Below, one piece after another: positions 24,642-32,580 of a stretch of DNA of 46,776 nt (position 1 is the first letter of the stretch; each line of letters begins with the position of its first letter). Below the pieces are notes generated by a model. That model saw only the letters and a list, made by a program, of their open reading frames with translations, ran no database searches and was not told the origin of the DNA. Position numbers and translations under genes: made by a program. Origin of the DNA: Candidatus Woesearchaeota archaeon (GTDB lineage Archaea; Nanobdellota; Nanobdellia; Woesearchaeales; JAFGLG01); assembly GCA_016928155.1 (NCBI GenBank), contig JAFGLG010000012.1, forward strand, positions 1-46,776, in the 5' to 3' direction.

Positions 24642-25664
24642 ATGGATAAGGTCGCAGTCCTCGGATCCGGCATATTCGGTTTTGTGCTTGCCAGGCATAT
24701 CTCTCTTCTTCATCCAGGGACAGATGTCTTCATGTATGATGTTGTCGATAAGATAATAGACCACCTTAAGCAGCACAGGTCTCATCCTGTCCATCTGAAG
24801 AGGATAAGGCTTCCGGATAACATCCATCCGACCTCTGATCTGAAAGAGGCTGTCGATGGGGCAAGTCTGATTGTTGCAGCTGTTCCTGCCCAGTTCATGA
24901 GGTCTGCCTGCAGGGATTTTGGCCCCCACATAACCCGGGATGTGATCATACTTAATGTCGCCAAGGCCTTGGAGTTGAAATCCCATAAGCGCATGTCTGA
25001 GGTGTTTTCTGAGGAGCTGAAGGATGTCCCTCACATGGTCCATTTTGCGATGCTGTCCGGAGGGATGATAGCTCAGGAGGTTGCCATGGATTGTCCCCTG
25101 TTCGCTGAGGTTGCCTGCGAAGAGATAGGTGTGGCAGAGCAGCTTCAGCATTTCCTTTCCAGTCCCACCCTGAGGCTTTATACTAACACTGATCTGATCG
25201 GTGTGGAGCTTGCAGGCGCTTTCAAGAATGTCGTCTCTATCCTTGCAGGCATCTCAGACGGTCTTGGCTATGCTGCAGGCACAAAGGCTGCTCTGAAGGC
25301 CATCGCTTCCGGCGAGATTGAGATCCTTGCCGGGAAGATGGGTGCAAAGCCGCATACCTTCTCTAACAAGACTCTTGCCTGGGAGGCTGACCTCTCGACT
25401 TGTGTTTTTGGAGATTCGCGGAATCGTTATTTCGGCAAGCTCATAGGCTCAGGTTTCTCTGTGAAGGACGCTCTTGAGGAGTTGGAGCAGGAATCAAAGA
25501 GGGCTGAGGGCTATGCGACATCAAAGGTCATCCATGAGGTCATGTCAGAGCATGGTCTTGATCTCCCTCTGCTCGATAGCATATATGCTGTGCTTTATGA
25601 AGGTAAGAGCCCAAGTGTTGCTATCAGCGAACTTATGACAAGGGAGTATGAGTCAATTGGATAA
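24642..25664 (+). CDS. gpsA: Glycerol-3-phosphate dehydrogenase, GpsA type
   Basis: 340 residues. NAD(P)-dependent reduction of dihydroxyacetone phosphate to sn-glycerol-3-phosphate. GSGIFGFVLA is the dinucleotide-binding loop. NVAKALE and LSGGMIAQEV match the family motifs. GVELAGAFKNVVSILAGISDG holds the catalytic Lys. FGDSRNRYFGKLIG is the substrate-phosphate region. This is the bacterial stereochemistry; typical archaea use EgsA to make sn-glycerol-1-phosphate. Some substitutions in classic motifs (SKGIE to AKALE) suggest divergence. It overlaps the next gene by 17 bp. Confidence 0.9.
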   Translation: MDKVAVLGSGIFGFVLARHISLLHPGTDVFMYDVVDKIIDHLKQHRSHPVHLKRIRLPDNIHPTSDLKEAVDGASLIVAAVPAQFMRSACRDFGPHITRDVIILNVAKALELKSHKRMSEVFSEELKDVPHMVHFAMLSGGMIAQEVAMDCPLFAEVACEEIGVAEQLQHFLSSPTLRLYTNTDLIGVELAGAFKNVVSILAGISDGLGYAAGTKAALKAIASGEIEILAGKMGAKPHTFSNKTLAWEADLSTCVFGDSRNRYFGKLIGSGFSVKDALEELEQESKRAEGYATSKVIHEVMSEHGLDLPLLDSIYAVLYEGKSPSVAISELMTREYESIG

Positions 25665-26109
25665 TCTGGAATCCAGGCTTGTCTTTGCCGGACCTTCTCT
25701 TTCTTCTGTCAGTTTTGAGGATGATTATTTCAGGGCAGATTATCATTGGATAAGTTCTGGGGCAAAGAGGGTCTTGCAGAGCATGAATCCTAGGAATACG
25801 ATGCGTCGTCTGTTCTGGAAAGCCAAGGAGCTGTATGGCTGGAGGGTCAGGCAGAGGAAGACCTTATCTATGGAGTGTAGTCTGGAGAAGGTGGTCGCTT
25901 ATGGGAAATCGATTGGTACACCCAAATCCGACGAGGGTGCCCTGTCATACTCTGAGCCAAAGATGGATGAGCGCACAAGGTCCTATGCGAGGGTGACCCA
26001 GAAGATTCTCTCTGCCAAGAGGATGAGCAAGAAGATAGCATCCTTGACTGCAATGTACCTCAATGAATACATTAAGAGAAGCAAGTATGCGAAGTCAAGG
26101 GATTACTGA
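25648..26109 (+). CDS. Hypothetical basic protein after gpsA
   Basis: 153 residues. N-terminal part SRLVFAGPSLSSVSFEDDYF, central basic helical part RRLFWKAKELYGWRVRQRK, C-terminal helix MSKKIASLTAMYLNEYIKR. No family recognised. Start ATG 25648 lies inside gpsA (17-bp overlap), suggesting coupled translation, with TTATGACAAGGGAG upstream as a possible site. Overlaps the convergent PhoU-type gene by 7 bp. Confidence 0.6.
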   Translation: MSQLDNLESRLVFAGPSLSSVSFEDDYFRADYHWISSGAKRVLQSMNPRNTMRRLFWKAKELYGWRVRQRKTLSMECSLEKVVAYGKSIGTPKSDEGALSYSEPKMDERTRSYARVTQKILSAKRMSKKIASLTAMYLNEYIKRSKYAKSRDY

Positions 26110-27023
26110 CCGGCCTTTCCGCTCGTCGATATGGCTATCATGTCATATGTGGCAAGGTGCATTATCCTGCATATCTCTGTCATGTAGGACAGTATCACTG
26201 ATGCTGCTCCGCGAGTTTCTGCCATCATGTCCTGCAGTTCCATGTAGAGCTTGTATCTGATCTCATTATGCACCTTCTCCAGTTGTGGTATGTTCTCTGC
26301 CAGGAAGGATGTGTGCATTTCTGCATACTCTCTCTTGATCTGCCTGAATCCCTGCATGATCTGCTTTGATATCTTCGGTTTGTGCTTGTCAAGATTCCGG
26401 TATAGGTAGAGCACGCTTGTCTGGATGGCATTCAGCATGAAATAAAGCTCCCAGTAATAGTTGACTCTCTCTTCTGTGAACCTTTTTTTTGAGATGTTCC
26501 TTCTGAGGAAGTTGGTGTATTGTGTCATCTTCTCATCCCATTGCTCGAAGTGTTTTGTCTTTTCATATCTTGCTTCTTCAATGTCCTCTTCGGTCTGGTC
26601 AAGGCTTTCCATTGTTATCTGGAACATCCTTTTCAGAATCGTCTGCTGCTTGTCTTCGCTGGGCTCTGTCACACTTTCGATTACTGTTTTCTTTTCGCTT
26701 GTCTCTGTGATCTCGAAACCTAGGAGGTATCTGCTGATGATCTTTTTTATCTGGCTGTGGTGTTCTTTCTGGTGATGGATTGTTATCCTGTCATATCCGA
26801 AATTGTAGAGCGTGTGTATCCTTATCCTGATGAGCGGGAATGTGTCATCCTCTAGCTTGAGTTCGCATTCCTTCTTGCCTCCTCCTTTTGCAGATATCAC
26901 TAGCTTGCTTCCTGATTGGTCTAATTCAATCTCATCTCCCTGTTCCAGCCCTCTCTGCTCTACCCATTTCTTTGGCAGGGTTATTGTGAAGCTGTCTTTT
27001 TGCTTGATGAGGCTTCTTTTCAT
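26103..27023 (-). CDS. AbrB-PhoU domain regulator
   Basis: 306 residues. Residues 1-50 form an AbrB/SpoVT-like swapped-hairpin DNA-binding domain (SFTITLPKKWVEQRGLEQGDEIEL). From about 110 to 300 it is a PhoU-like helical bundle. This archaeal architecture is annotated as phosphate uptake regulator and is thought to couple metal or phosphate sensing to transcription. No Pst transporter genes are in the window, so its target is open. Upstream (27024-27140) is very AT-rich. Confidence 0.85.
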   Translation of the reverse strand: MKRSLIKQKDSFTITLPKKWVEQRGLEQGDEIELDQSGSKLVISAKGGGKKECELKLEDDTFPLIRIRIHTLYNFGYDRITIHHQKEHHSQIKKIISRYLLGFEITETSEKKTVIESVTEPSEDKQQTILKRMFQITMESLDQTEEDIEEARYEKTKHFEQWDEKMTQYTNFLRRNISKKRFTEERVNYYWELYFMLNAIQTSVLYLYRNLDKHKPKISKQIMQGFRQIKREYAEMHTSFLAENIPQLEKVHNEIRYKLYMELQDMMAETRGAASVILSYMTEICRIMHLATYDMIAISTSGKAGQ

Positions 27024-27139
27024 GGATTCCGGGATATGTCTAGTGTATTTAAATTTTATGAAAAAACATATGTGGAATATGAAATATACGGGTTACATAT
27101 ATTAATATTATATTTATCTACTGTAGAGAAATAAAAATT

Positions 27140-27176
27140 CCCAAAGCTTTGTTACTCTGGGTAACAACAATTTTGG
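27140..27176 (+). promoter_or_regulatory. Compound hairpin before the small-gene operon
   Basis: TTGTTAC (27149-27155) pairs perfectly with GTAACAA (27161-27167). An outer CCCAAA (27140-27145) pairs with TTTGGG (27171-27176). It lies 24 bp before the first gene (27200), downstream of AT-rich promoter-like DNA. It could be an operator palindrome or a structured 5' leader controlling the operon. Confidence 0.5.
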
Positions 27177-27199
27177 GCAGGCGAAATGGGTGTGGGGAT

Positions 27200-27406
27200 A
27201 TGGATATAAAAGAATCCGGGCATGATTGCATAGGACAGAAGAGATATGACCTTCCCTTGATTTTAGTAGGATTGGTCTGTGCTTATTCTTTGGCTGTCGG
27301 TTATTGTATGGATCCAGATGATACTATCGATAAGAGACCTGTAGCTGTTCAGGCATCTCCTACTATTGACGATGCTGTGCAGGATGATTATCAGGTGATG
27401 AGATGA
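27200..27406 (+). CDS. Small operon gene 1, single-span membrane protein
   Basis: 68 residues from ATG 27200, preceded by GTGTGGGGAT. One hydrophobic helix (about 17-38, LPLILVGLVCAYSLAVGYC) and an acidic extracellular or cytosolic tail with DPDD. No family recognised. Its stop overlaps the next start (ATGA, 27403). It opens a chain of seven genes that all overlap. Confidence 0.6.
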   Translation: MDIKESGHDCIGQKRYDLPLILVGLVCAYSLAVGYCMDPDDTIDKRPVAVQASPTIDDAVQDDYQVMR

Positions 27407-27684
27407 ACCCATTAGGCGATAGCCCGATGAGATACCAGCCATGCGGTGATGATACCGGCAGGATCGGTTACAAGGAAGCCAAGTTGCAGTATGAACGGAA
27501 ATATCACACTGCCAGGATAGTCAACTGGTTGATTGTACCTGCCTTGATAGTGGGCGGCATTGCAGGTTATTATCTGCGCGGCTGCATTGATGACAGGGTA
27601 CAGGAGCAGTCTCAAATATTCCTGCAAGAAGAATCTCAGAGCCATCAGGTGCCAATCATGGAATACAAAGGTGATGCAGAGTGA
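27403..27684 (+). CDS. Small operon gene 2, single-span membrane protein
   Basis: 93 residues. A polar N-terminal part contains GRIGYKEAKLQYE, resembling the GKIGYSMLMSV and HSIGYAELISY segments of operon genes 6 and 5. A membrane helix (about 42-60, WLIVPALIVGGIAGYYL) and a Gln/Glu-rich tail follow. Its stop overlaps the GTG start of gene 3 by four bases. Confidence 0.6.
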   Translation: MNPLGDSPMRYQPCGDDTGRIGYKEAKLQYERKYHTARIVNWLIVPALIVGGIAGYYLRGCIDDRVQEQSQIFLQEESQSHQVPIMEYKGDAE

Positions 27685-27893
27685 GACTGGGATATGTGAG
27701 GCCTGAGCTGAGGAAAGTTATCGGTCAGCGTGACATGACACTTCCGGCTGACCTTGATGAGATTTTCCTCATGTGTGTGGACAGCGGGTTGCCAATTAAT
27801 TCCTACAAAAAGAATCAGGTTTTGTATAAACCTCATGCAGGACATGTCCCAGAAGGATATGTCTCAGGATATGATCAGGGTGTTTTGAAATGA
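27681..27893 (+). CDS. Small operon gene 3, partial member of the operon's protein family
   Basis: 70 residues, GTG start overlapping the previous stop (GTGA). The middle (LMCVDSGLPINSYKKNQVLY, then AGHVP) follows the spacing C-x4-5-I-S-x-Y-x5-L-x5-GH-L-P seen in genes 4-6, so it looks like the C-terminal half of the same domain. No membrane segment. Overlaps gene 4 by four bases (ATGA). Confidence 0.55.
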   Translation: MRLGYVRPELRKVIGQRDMTLPADLDEIFLMCVDSGLPINSYKKNQVLYKPHAGHVPEGYVSGYDQGVLK

Positions 27894-28219
27894 TGAGGCG
27901 CCCGATCCCTAGATGGTATGAGTCTGCATACAATAAGGGCCGTGTCAGTGTGGATTATGAGCATTTGATTGATGCGCTCAGTGGAGCATTGGAGAGGCCT
28001 GGATCAAAGGATCGTGTGAAGATGATCTGCAATCAGGTTGGTCTGAAAGACAGGGGTATTTATCTGCTCTTGGATCATGCTCGCATTCACAGGCACCTTC
28101 CTGATATGCCAGAGCTGAGGGAGCTCTCTTTGGAATACACTGTCTTGGACACCATGAGGGGTTCATGCGATAGGAGGGATTATTTTCCTGATCTGAGGTT
28201 TTGGGATGGAAGCTCCTGA
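27890..28219 (+). CDS. Small operon gene 4, operon-specific family
   Basis: 109 residues, soluble, predicted helical. Starts with RWYESAYNKGRVSVDYEHLI, then DRVKMICNQVGLKDRGIYLL and HARIHRHLPDMPEL. This aligns by eye with genes 5 and 6 across about 65 residues. Its stop lies 14 bp inside gene 5. Function unknown. Confidence 0.6.
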   Translation: MMRRPIPRWYESAYNKGRVSVDYEHLIDALSGALERPGSKDRVKMICNQVGLKDRGIYLLLDHARIHRHLPDMPELRELSLEYTVLDTMRGSCDRRDYFPDLRFWDGSS

Positions 28220-28496
28220 AGGTTACAATCATTCTATAGGGTATGCTGAATTGATCAGTTATCTCTCTGCTGCTGATAAGATATACCGGAGCGGCGGATT
28301 GAAGTGGACCACCAAGGTTTGCTCTTTCTGCAACGTTCATGGCATATCATATGATGATTTGGGTGACATAGTGTCTCATGCTGTCAGGAATGGCCATCTG
28401 GACAACTCAGAAGGCCTTAATGGGATTTTGCTTGCGAGGCAGCAGAGGATGTCATCTGCCGAGACAACCAGATTGAGGAGATCAGAATGGATATGA
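28206..28496 (+). CDS. Small operon gene 5, operon-specific family
   Basis: 96 residues. Contains YNHSIGYAELISYLS, TKVCSFCNVHGISYDDLGDI and HAVRNGHLDNSEGL, the clearest version of the shared pattern with gene 6. Two Cys (CSFC) and His residues could bind a metal but are not conserved in gene 6 as a pair. Overlaps gene 6 by 10 bp. Confidence 0.6.
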   Translation: MEAPEGYNHSIGYAELISYLSAADKIYRSGGLKWTTKVCSFCNVHGISYDDLGDIVSHAVRNGHLDNSEGLNGILLARQQRMSSAETTRLRRSEWI

Positions 28497-28801
28497 TGGA
28501 TATGGTTCAAAGACCGTCATGGTATGACGGGAAGATAGGTTATTCAATGCTGATGTCTGTCATGAAGTTTGCAGTGATGCCTGACAGGAAACTGACTGTG
28601 GATGAGAAGGTTGCTGCATTCAGCTCGATCTGCGACCAGGCCAGGATAAGTTTTTATGATGGGCTTGATCTTCTGGTCTTCGCTCAGGAGCGTGGCCATC
28701 TGCCCGCAGATGAGGAGACTCATGATTTTATCAATGCTTGTCTTGATCCTACCGGTCTTTTGTATCCCTCAGCATCTTATCCCAAAGTCAGGTATGGATG
28801 A
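28487..28801 (+). CDS. Small operon gene 6, operon-specific family
   Basis: 104 residues. WYDGKIGYSMLMSVMKF, EKVAAFSSICDQARISFYDG and FAQERGHLPADEET line up with gene 5. Helical, soluble, slightly acidic. Its stop lies 8 bp inside a final 23-codon frame. Confidence 0.6.
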   Translation: MDMMDMVQRPSWYDGKIGYSMLMSVMKFAVMPDRKLTVDEKVAAFSSICDQARISFYDGLDLLVFAQERGHLPADEETHDFINACLDPTGLLYPSASYPKVRYG

Positions 28802-28865
28802 GAAATATCTGATGTTCCTCGCCGCTCTCCTTGCTGGAGTTGCGATGGTCCGGCGGGCATTTTGA
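28794..28865 (+). CDS. Small operon gene 7, 23-residue membrane peptide
   Basis: MDEKYLMFLAALLAGVAMVR followed by RAF: one short hydrophobic helix with a basic end. Overlaps gene 6 by 8 bp and ends 3 bp before the convergent GNAT gene. Overlap and hydrophobic character support it, but at this length it could be chance. Confidence 0.4.
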   Translation: MDEKYLMFLAALLAGVAMVRRAF

Positions 28866-28868
28866 TTG

Positions 28869-29354
28869 TCAGTCAGAACTTGTTTTTCCTTGTTTTGTGA
28901 GCATCACTATATACTCTCTGAATCCGTATCTCTTGTATAGGCTTGCGGCTTCTGTGTTGAAATGGTAGTGCATTATCATGAGATCCCTGATTCCTTTTTC
29001 CTTGAACCATCTCAGGCATGCTTCTGTCAGCTTCTGCCCCACGCCTTTTCTCCTGTATTGTCTGTCGACATAAAGGTTGAACATGTGCCCTCTTTTATCA
29101 TGCACGCACCATGCAGGGTTCTTCTGTATCTCTGCTGCTGCATACCCTATCGCTTTTCCTTCTGCTTCTGCCATGAAGAATGCTTTGTCCTTCTGCCTCA
29201 TCATCTTTGCTAGTGTCGGCCCGAGATGTCTCACATAGGCTTTTTTTATCCTCCTGTCTCTCTCAGCTTCCCATAGGTAGAACTCTGTCCTTATCTGCTT
29301 CAGCTCTTCATAATCCCTTATGCCTGCTTTCCTTATGTCCACTCTTTCTGTCAT
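28869..29354 (-). CDS. GNAT-family acetyltransferase
   Basis: 161 residues. The acetyl-CoA binding motif A is HMFNLYVDRQYRRKGVGQKL (R-x-x-G-x-G), followed by ACLRWFKEKGI and the motif B region NTEAASLYKRYGFRE. GNAT enzymes transfer acetyl to amines of proteins, tRNA or small molecules. The substrate is unknown. It is 3 bp downstream of the small gene at 29358-29651, likely the same transcript. Confidence 0.88.
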   Translation of the reverse strand: MTERVDIRKAGIRDYEELKQIRTEFYLWEAERDRRIKKAYVRHLGPTLAKMMRQKDKAFFMAEAEGKAIGYAAAEIQKNPAWCVHDKRGHMFNLYVDRQYRRKGVGQKLTEACLRWFKEKGIRDLMIMHYHFNTEAASLYKRYGFREYIVMLTKQGKTSSD

Positions 29355-29357
29355 CTC

Positions 29358-29651
29358 TCAGCCCTTGTCAAATTTCTCCCTGCACTTCTCTTCCTTGTAG
29401 AACACTGTGTGTGATGCCCGTTTGTCGAAGAGCAGGCCCGCGATCGGGATCGCATCTTCCTGTTCTTTTTCCATCCCCCTCTCTTTCATTATCTTCTCTG
29501 CATCATCAAGGCATTGCTTCATCATCGCATAATGCACTTGCGTCGCCTTCCTTTCTATTTCCCTCTCTTCCTCATCAGAAAGTGTTATCTCGACCCATTT
29601 AGGGTAAGAGCTTCCCTCTGTTGTCTTGGGGAAAGATTTCACGAATACCAT
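29358..29651 (-). CDS. Hypothetical acidic protein
   Basis: 97 residues. Begins MVFVKSFPKTTEGSSYPKWVEI with a mixed segment, then a long charged helix (DEEEREIERKATQVHYAMMK) and ends CREKFDKG. No named family. It lies between the HerA-like ATPase gene (26 bp upstream) and the GNAT gene, with GGGGGTGAAAAC before its ATG as ribosome binding site. Confidence 0.65.
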   Translation of the reverse strand: MVFVKSFPKTTEGSSYPKWVEITLSDEEEREIERKATQVHYAMMKQCLDDAEKIMKERGMEKEQEDAIPIAGLLFDKRASHTVFYKEEKCREKFDKG

Positions 29652-29677
29652 GTTTTCACCCCCTGGAATGTGAGATT

Positions 29678-32284
29678 CTATTTCTTGACTTCGTCTTCAA
29701 AAAGTGTCTTTGATTTCTTGACTGCCATCGGAGCCTCGCCGCCGTGCCATGTGAACCTCGGCCTGACTCTCATGGCATACATCTTCTCGTTTGTGTCATC
29801 GAATATGATTGCTGCTCCTTTGACGCGCGGCAGGTTGTCGAGCAGGATTGTGAGGCCTTCCCTCATGTAGGACTGCATCAGCATTCCGAGCGCCTCGACA
29901 TCCAGTTTTGCAGTTATCCTGTGCGCTATGACTGTGTCGCTTTGTGTCATGACATCTGTATGGATCTTTCCTGGCTGCTGTGATGCCAGTATCAGCGAGA
30001 TTCCTGGCTGCCTTCCTTCCCTCAGTATCGTGACAAGGGCGTCTGTTGCTGCAGTCTTTCCTGTTACTGGCAGGAACTCGTGCGCCTCATCGATGACCAG
30101 CCATACCATGGGCATCTCCTGCGCCTTCTTGCTGATGTCCTCTTCGCCGAAGTAGTGCATTGTGGTGTGGATCTGGTCGAACTCCTCTTTCTTCCTTGCG
30201 ACCATCCTTTCTATGAATAGTTTCTTTGAGATTATCCCGAGCACGAGCGCCTTGATGCTCCACCCTCCTGGCATTGTGGCATAGCATGACAGGTCAAGCA
30301 CTGTCACTTGTCCTCCTCGCGCAAGATCCTTTATCGGTGTTCCTTTCTCTGAGAACACTCCCCAGTTCATTGTCCCCAGCAGTAGGTTTTCAAGGGCATC
30401 CTTTGTTTGCTTCTCTCCTCTCTCGTCTCTCATCACTGCATCGATTATGTCCTGTATCGAGAAATCACCCTTGTCTTTCTTGAGCTGGAGCACATGCCTT
30501 GTCAGCAATACTCCAATCGGGTCTATGTTTGTAAGCCCGAATGTCATGAGCCAGTCATCTATGTCAAGGTCTGATGGTTTTATTGAGAAAGGGAAGTCTG
30601 TCGGTATGCCTTCATCCTTGTATTGATAATAGTATTGGTCTGGTGTGAATATTATCGGGTTGAGCCCCACTGGCTTCTTGTTCCATTCCCTCAACAGGTC
30701 CTCATCTTTCTTGTTGGGATACTTCATTGTCCAGTAGACGCCCATTGTGTCTAGGAGGATGATGGAGATGTTCTGCCTGACTTCCTCTGGCATGTCTGAT
30801 AATCCTTCAGCGATGACGCCCATGGTGTACGAGTTGTGGATTATTATGTCATTTGCCACAAAATTGTGCGCTTCTGGCACTGATATGTCATATACCTTGA
30901 ATTCCCCCATCATCTCTTCTACAGAAGCTATCTCATCCCAGTAGATGTCTGATTCTGCCATCCTCTGGATGAATTCGTTTCCATCAAGCTCTGCGATCTG
31001 CAGCAGCTTCTGCCTAGAGGGAGCATATTCTATGGAGCTCCTTAAGGCTTTTGGTGTCGAGTATCCAATCACTTTTCCTATTGCAGCCCAGTTCTCTGGC
31101 CTGTACCTGTCCCATATCTCTTTTGGTATTGTGTCAAGGTTGGGATTCCTTGTCTTGCACTCCAGAAGTGCCTTTTCCTGTATCCTTCCTTTTCTTCCAA
31201 AGAATCCTATATCTTGCAGGAACTTGCTTACATTCTGTCCCTTGATCTCGATCTCATAGCTGATGAAATTCTTGTTATTCTTATCCCTGATCCTGTTTAG
31301 AACACCGAATCTCAGGAGCAGATGATGCACCTGCTTGATTATTCTTTCTGATGCGCTCGAATAAGAGATCCTGTAGTCATCTGATTTGTATATTGATCCA
31401 TCGCAGGAGAATAGCCTGTTCAGGAATAGGCTGACCTTGTTCTTTGGCGCTGTGAAGATATCCTCTGGGATGAATTTTGTCCTTGAGTCTTTTTCATATA
31501 ATCCTGCTCTCTCTATCCACTTCCTCATGCTTGATTTGGAGTCGAAGCATGAACCGGCCATGAATTTTCCTTTCTCATCCCTTTTTGCTTTGCATTTCCT
31601 TTTTTCATATCCGACGATGCGGTAATTATTCTCTCCATGGCTCTTTATCTCGAGTGATGGGTCAAGATCATGCACTGCCCTCTTGAAGTCATCCACGATC
31701 TCCGGATCCTTGTTTGAGAAGAGCACGAATCCATTCCCTAGGTGCCCTTCTGCTATGAGATATGCCAGTAGTTTTGCTTGATGCTCGCTGATGTCTTTTT
31801 CACCGAATACATCCATCCCTCTTGGGGTTGCAATCCTTGATCCCGCACCCAGGTCTTTTGCCTCTGTCCATCCGTTGATTGTCAGCAGCGGGTGCTCTGG
31901 CGTGAGTTTTATCTCCTTGCCTGTCCTGAGCCTTATTTTTAGGATCTTATTGACTGTCCTTTCGAAGAATTCATCTTTTGCTTTCTTTGTTATCTTGAGA
32001 TCCTCATTTAATGCAAGGATTTCGTTATCATTATTCTTGAGCTCGTGGATGGGGACTGTCCTTCCGTCATTCAGTGTCACTAGAGTGTCCCCTGTCACGC
32101 ACTTTCCCCCGCCCCTTTTTCCGCAGATGAACACGACATGCGTTCTCGAGATGTCCATGTATATCTTGTTTGAGAGCGATGTTGTCTGGCCCATCTTGAC
32201 ATAATGCTTTGCTATCAGGATAGTGCCTTTCATCCCGTATTTTTCCCTGTCAGAAGCATTCCTGCCGATGATTATGTCAAACAT
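29678..32284 (-). CDS. HerA/FtsK-like ATPase precursor containing an intein
   Basis: 868 residues as translated; 445 after removal of a 423-residue intein. The mature protein is a HerA-type hexameric motor. Walker A GKRGGGKS is rebuilt by splicing between Lys 61 and Ser 485. Walker B is VWLVIDEAHEF. A later REGRQPGISLILASQQPG is the sensor/arginine region of the family. HerA proteins usually act with NurA nuclease in DNA end processing, but no NurA, Mre11 or Rad50 is nearby. The N-terminal part (1-50) is a short barrel-like lead. Start ATG 32284. A minus-strand TATA-like CATTAAAAAGC lies about 40 bp upstream. Confidence 0.9.
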   Translation of the reverse strand: MFDIIIGRNASDREKYGMKGTILIAKHYVKMGQTTSLSNKIYMDISRTHVVFICGKRGGGKCVTGDTLVTLNDGRTVPIHELKNNDNEILALNEDLKITKKAKDEFFERTVNKILKIRLRTGKEIKLTPEHPLLTINGWTEAKDLGAGSRIATPRGMDVFGEKDISEHQAKLLAYLIAEGHLGNGFVLFSNKDPEIVDDFKRAVHDLDPSLEIKSHGENNYRIVGYEKRKCKAKRDEKGKFMAGSCFDSKSSMRKWIERAGLYEKDSRTKFIPEDIFTAPKNKVSLFLNRLFSCDGSIYKSDDYRISYSSASERIIKQVHHLLLRFGVLNRIRDKNNKNFISYEIEIKGQNVSKFLQDIGFFGRKGRIQEKALLECKTRNPNLDTIPKEIWDRYRPENWAAIGKVIGYSTPKALRSSIEYAPSRQKLLQIAELDGNEFIQRMAESDIYWDEIASVEEMMGEFKVYDISVPEAHNFVANDIIIHNSYTMGVIAEGLSDMPEEVRQNISIILLDTMGVYWTMKYPNKKDEDLLREWNKKPVGLNPIIFTPDQYYYQYKDEGIPTDFPFSIKPSDLDIDDWLMTFGLTNIDPIGVLLTRHVLQLKKDKGDFSIQDIIDAVMRDERGEKQTKDALENLLLGTMNWGVFSEKGTPIKDLARGGQVTVLDLSCYATMPGGWSIKALVLGIISKKLFIERMVARKKEEFDQIHTTMHYFGEEDISKKAQEMPMVWLVIDEAHEFLPVTGKTAATDALVTILREGRQPGISLILASQQPGKIHTDVMTQSDTVIAHRITAKLDVEALGMLMQSYMREGLTILLDNLPRVKGAAIIFDDTNEKMYAMRVRPRFTWHGGEAPMAVKKSKTLFEDEVKK
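30833..32101 (-). mobile_element. Intein in the Walker A loop of the HerA-like ATPase
   Basis: 423 residues, class 1. Block A begins CVTGDTLVTLNDG (Cys 1). Block B has LTPEHPLLTINGW with the TxxH. Two LAGLIDADG-type motifs, LLAYLIAEGHLG and FLNRLFSCDGSIY, mark a homing endonuclease. Block F/G ends VPEAHNFVANDIIIHN, followed by Ser +1. Insertion is exactly between the Lys and Ser of GKS, so unspliced protein cannot bind ATP. No frameshifts, so splicing and endonuclease may both be active. Confidence 0.95.
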
Positions 32285-32580
32285 GATATTCCTTAACCTG
32301 TGAGATTCATTTAAAGCTTTTTAATGACTCAGGAGTAATCCCCAAACCTTATCATTTATAAATCAAGTTGATTTCAAGGCCTGATGCAATCCATTTAATG
32401 TTATTATATGTATCTAGCTTCCACAACCTTTATTAATGGCCCATAATACCAAATTCAGACTTTATAATATAAGGGAGTTTTTCCCTGCTGTTTTTCCAAA
32501 AAGAGCTGATTTAAGCCTTTTGAGATAGATAAAACCTTTTTTCAGCCTTTAATTAACCCAGCTCATAAAGGGGGGATATT
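32285..32580. other. Divergent promoter region without genes
   Basis: AT-rich. Holds the minus-strand promoter of the HerA-like gene (about 32315-32330) and several TATA-like stretches on the plus strand (CATTTATAAAT near 32355, CTTTATTAATG near 32430, CTTTATAATATAAG near 32461). GGGAGTTTTTCCC (32474-32486) is a weak hairpin. The leader of the parvulin gene could be up to about 100 nt. No coding frame is supported. Confidence 0.5.
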
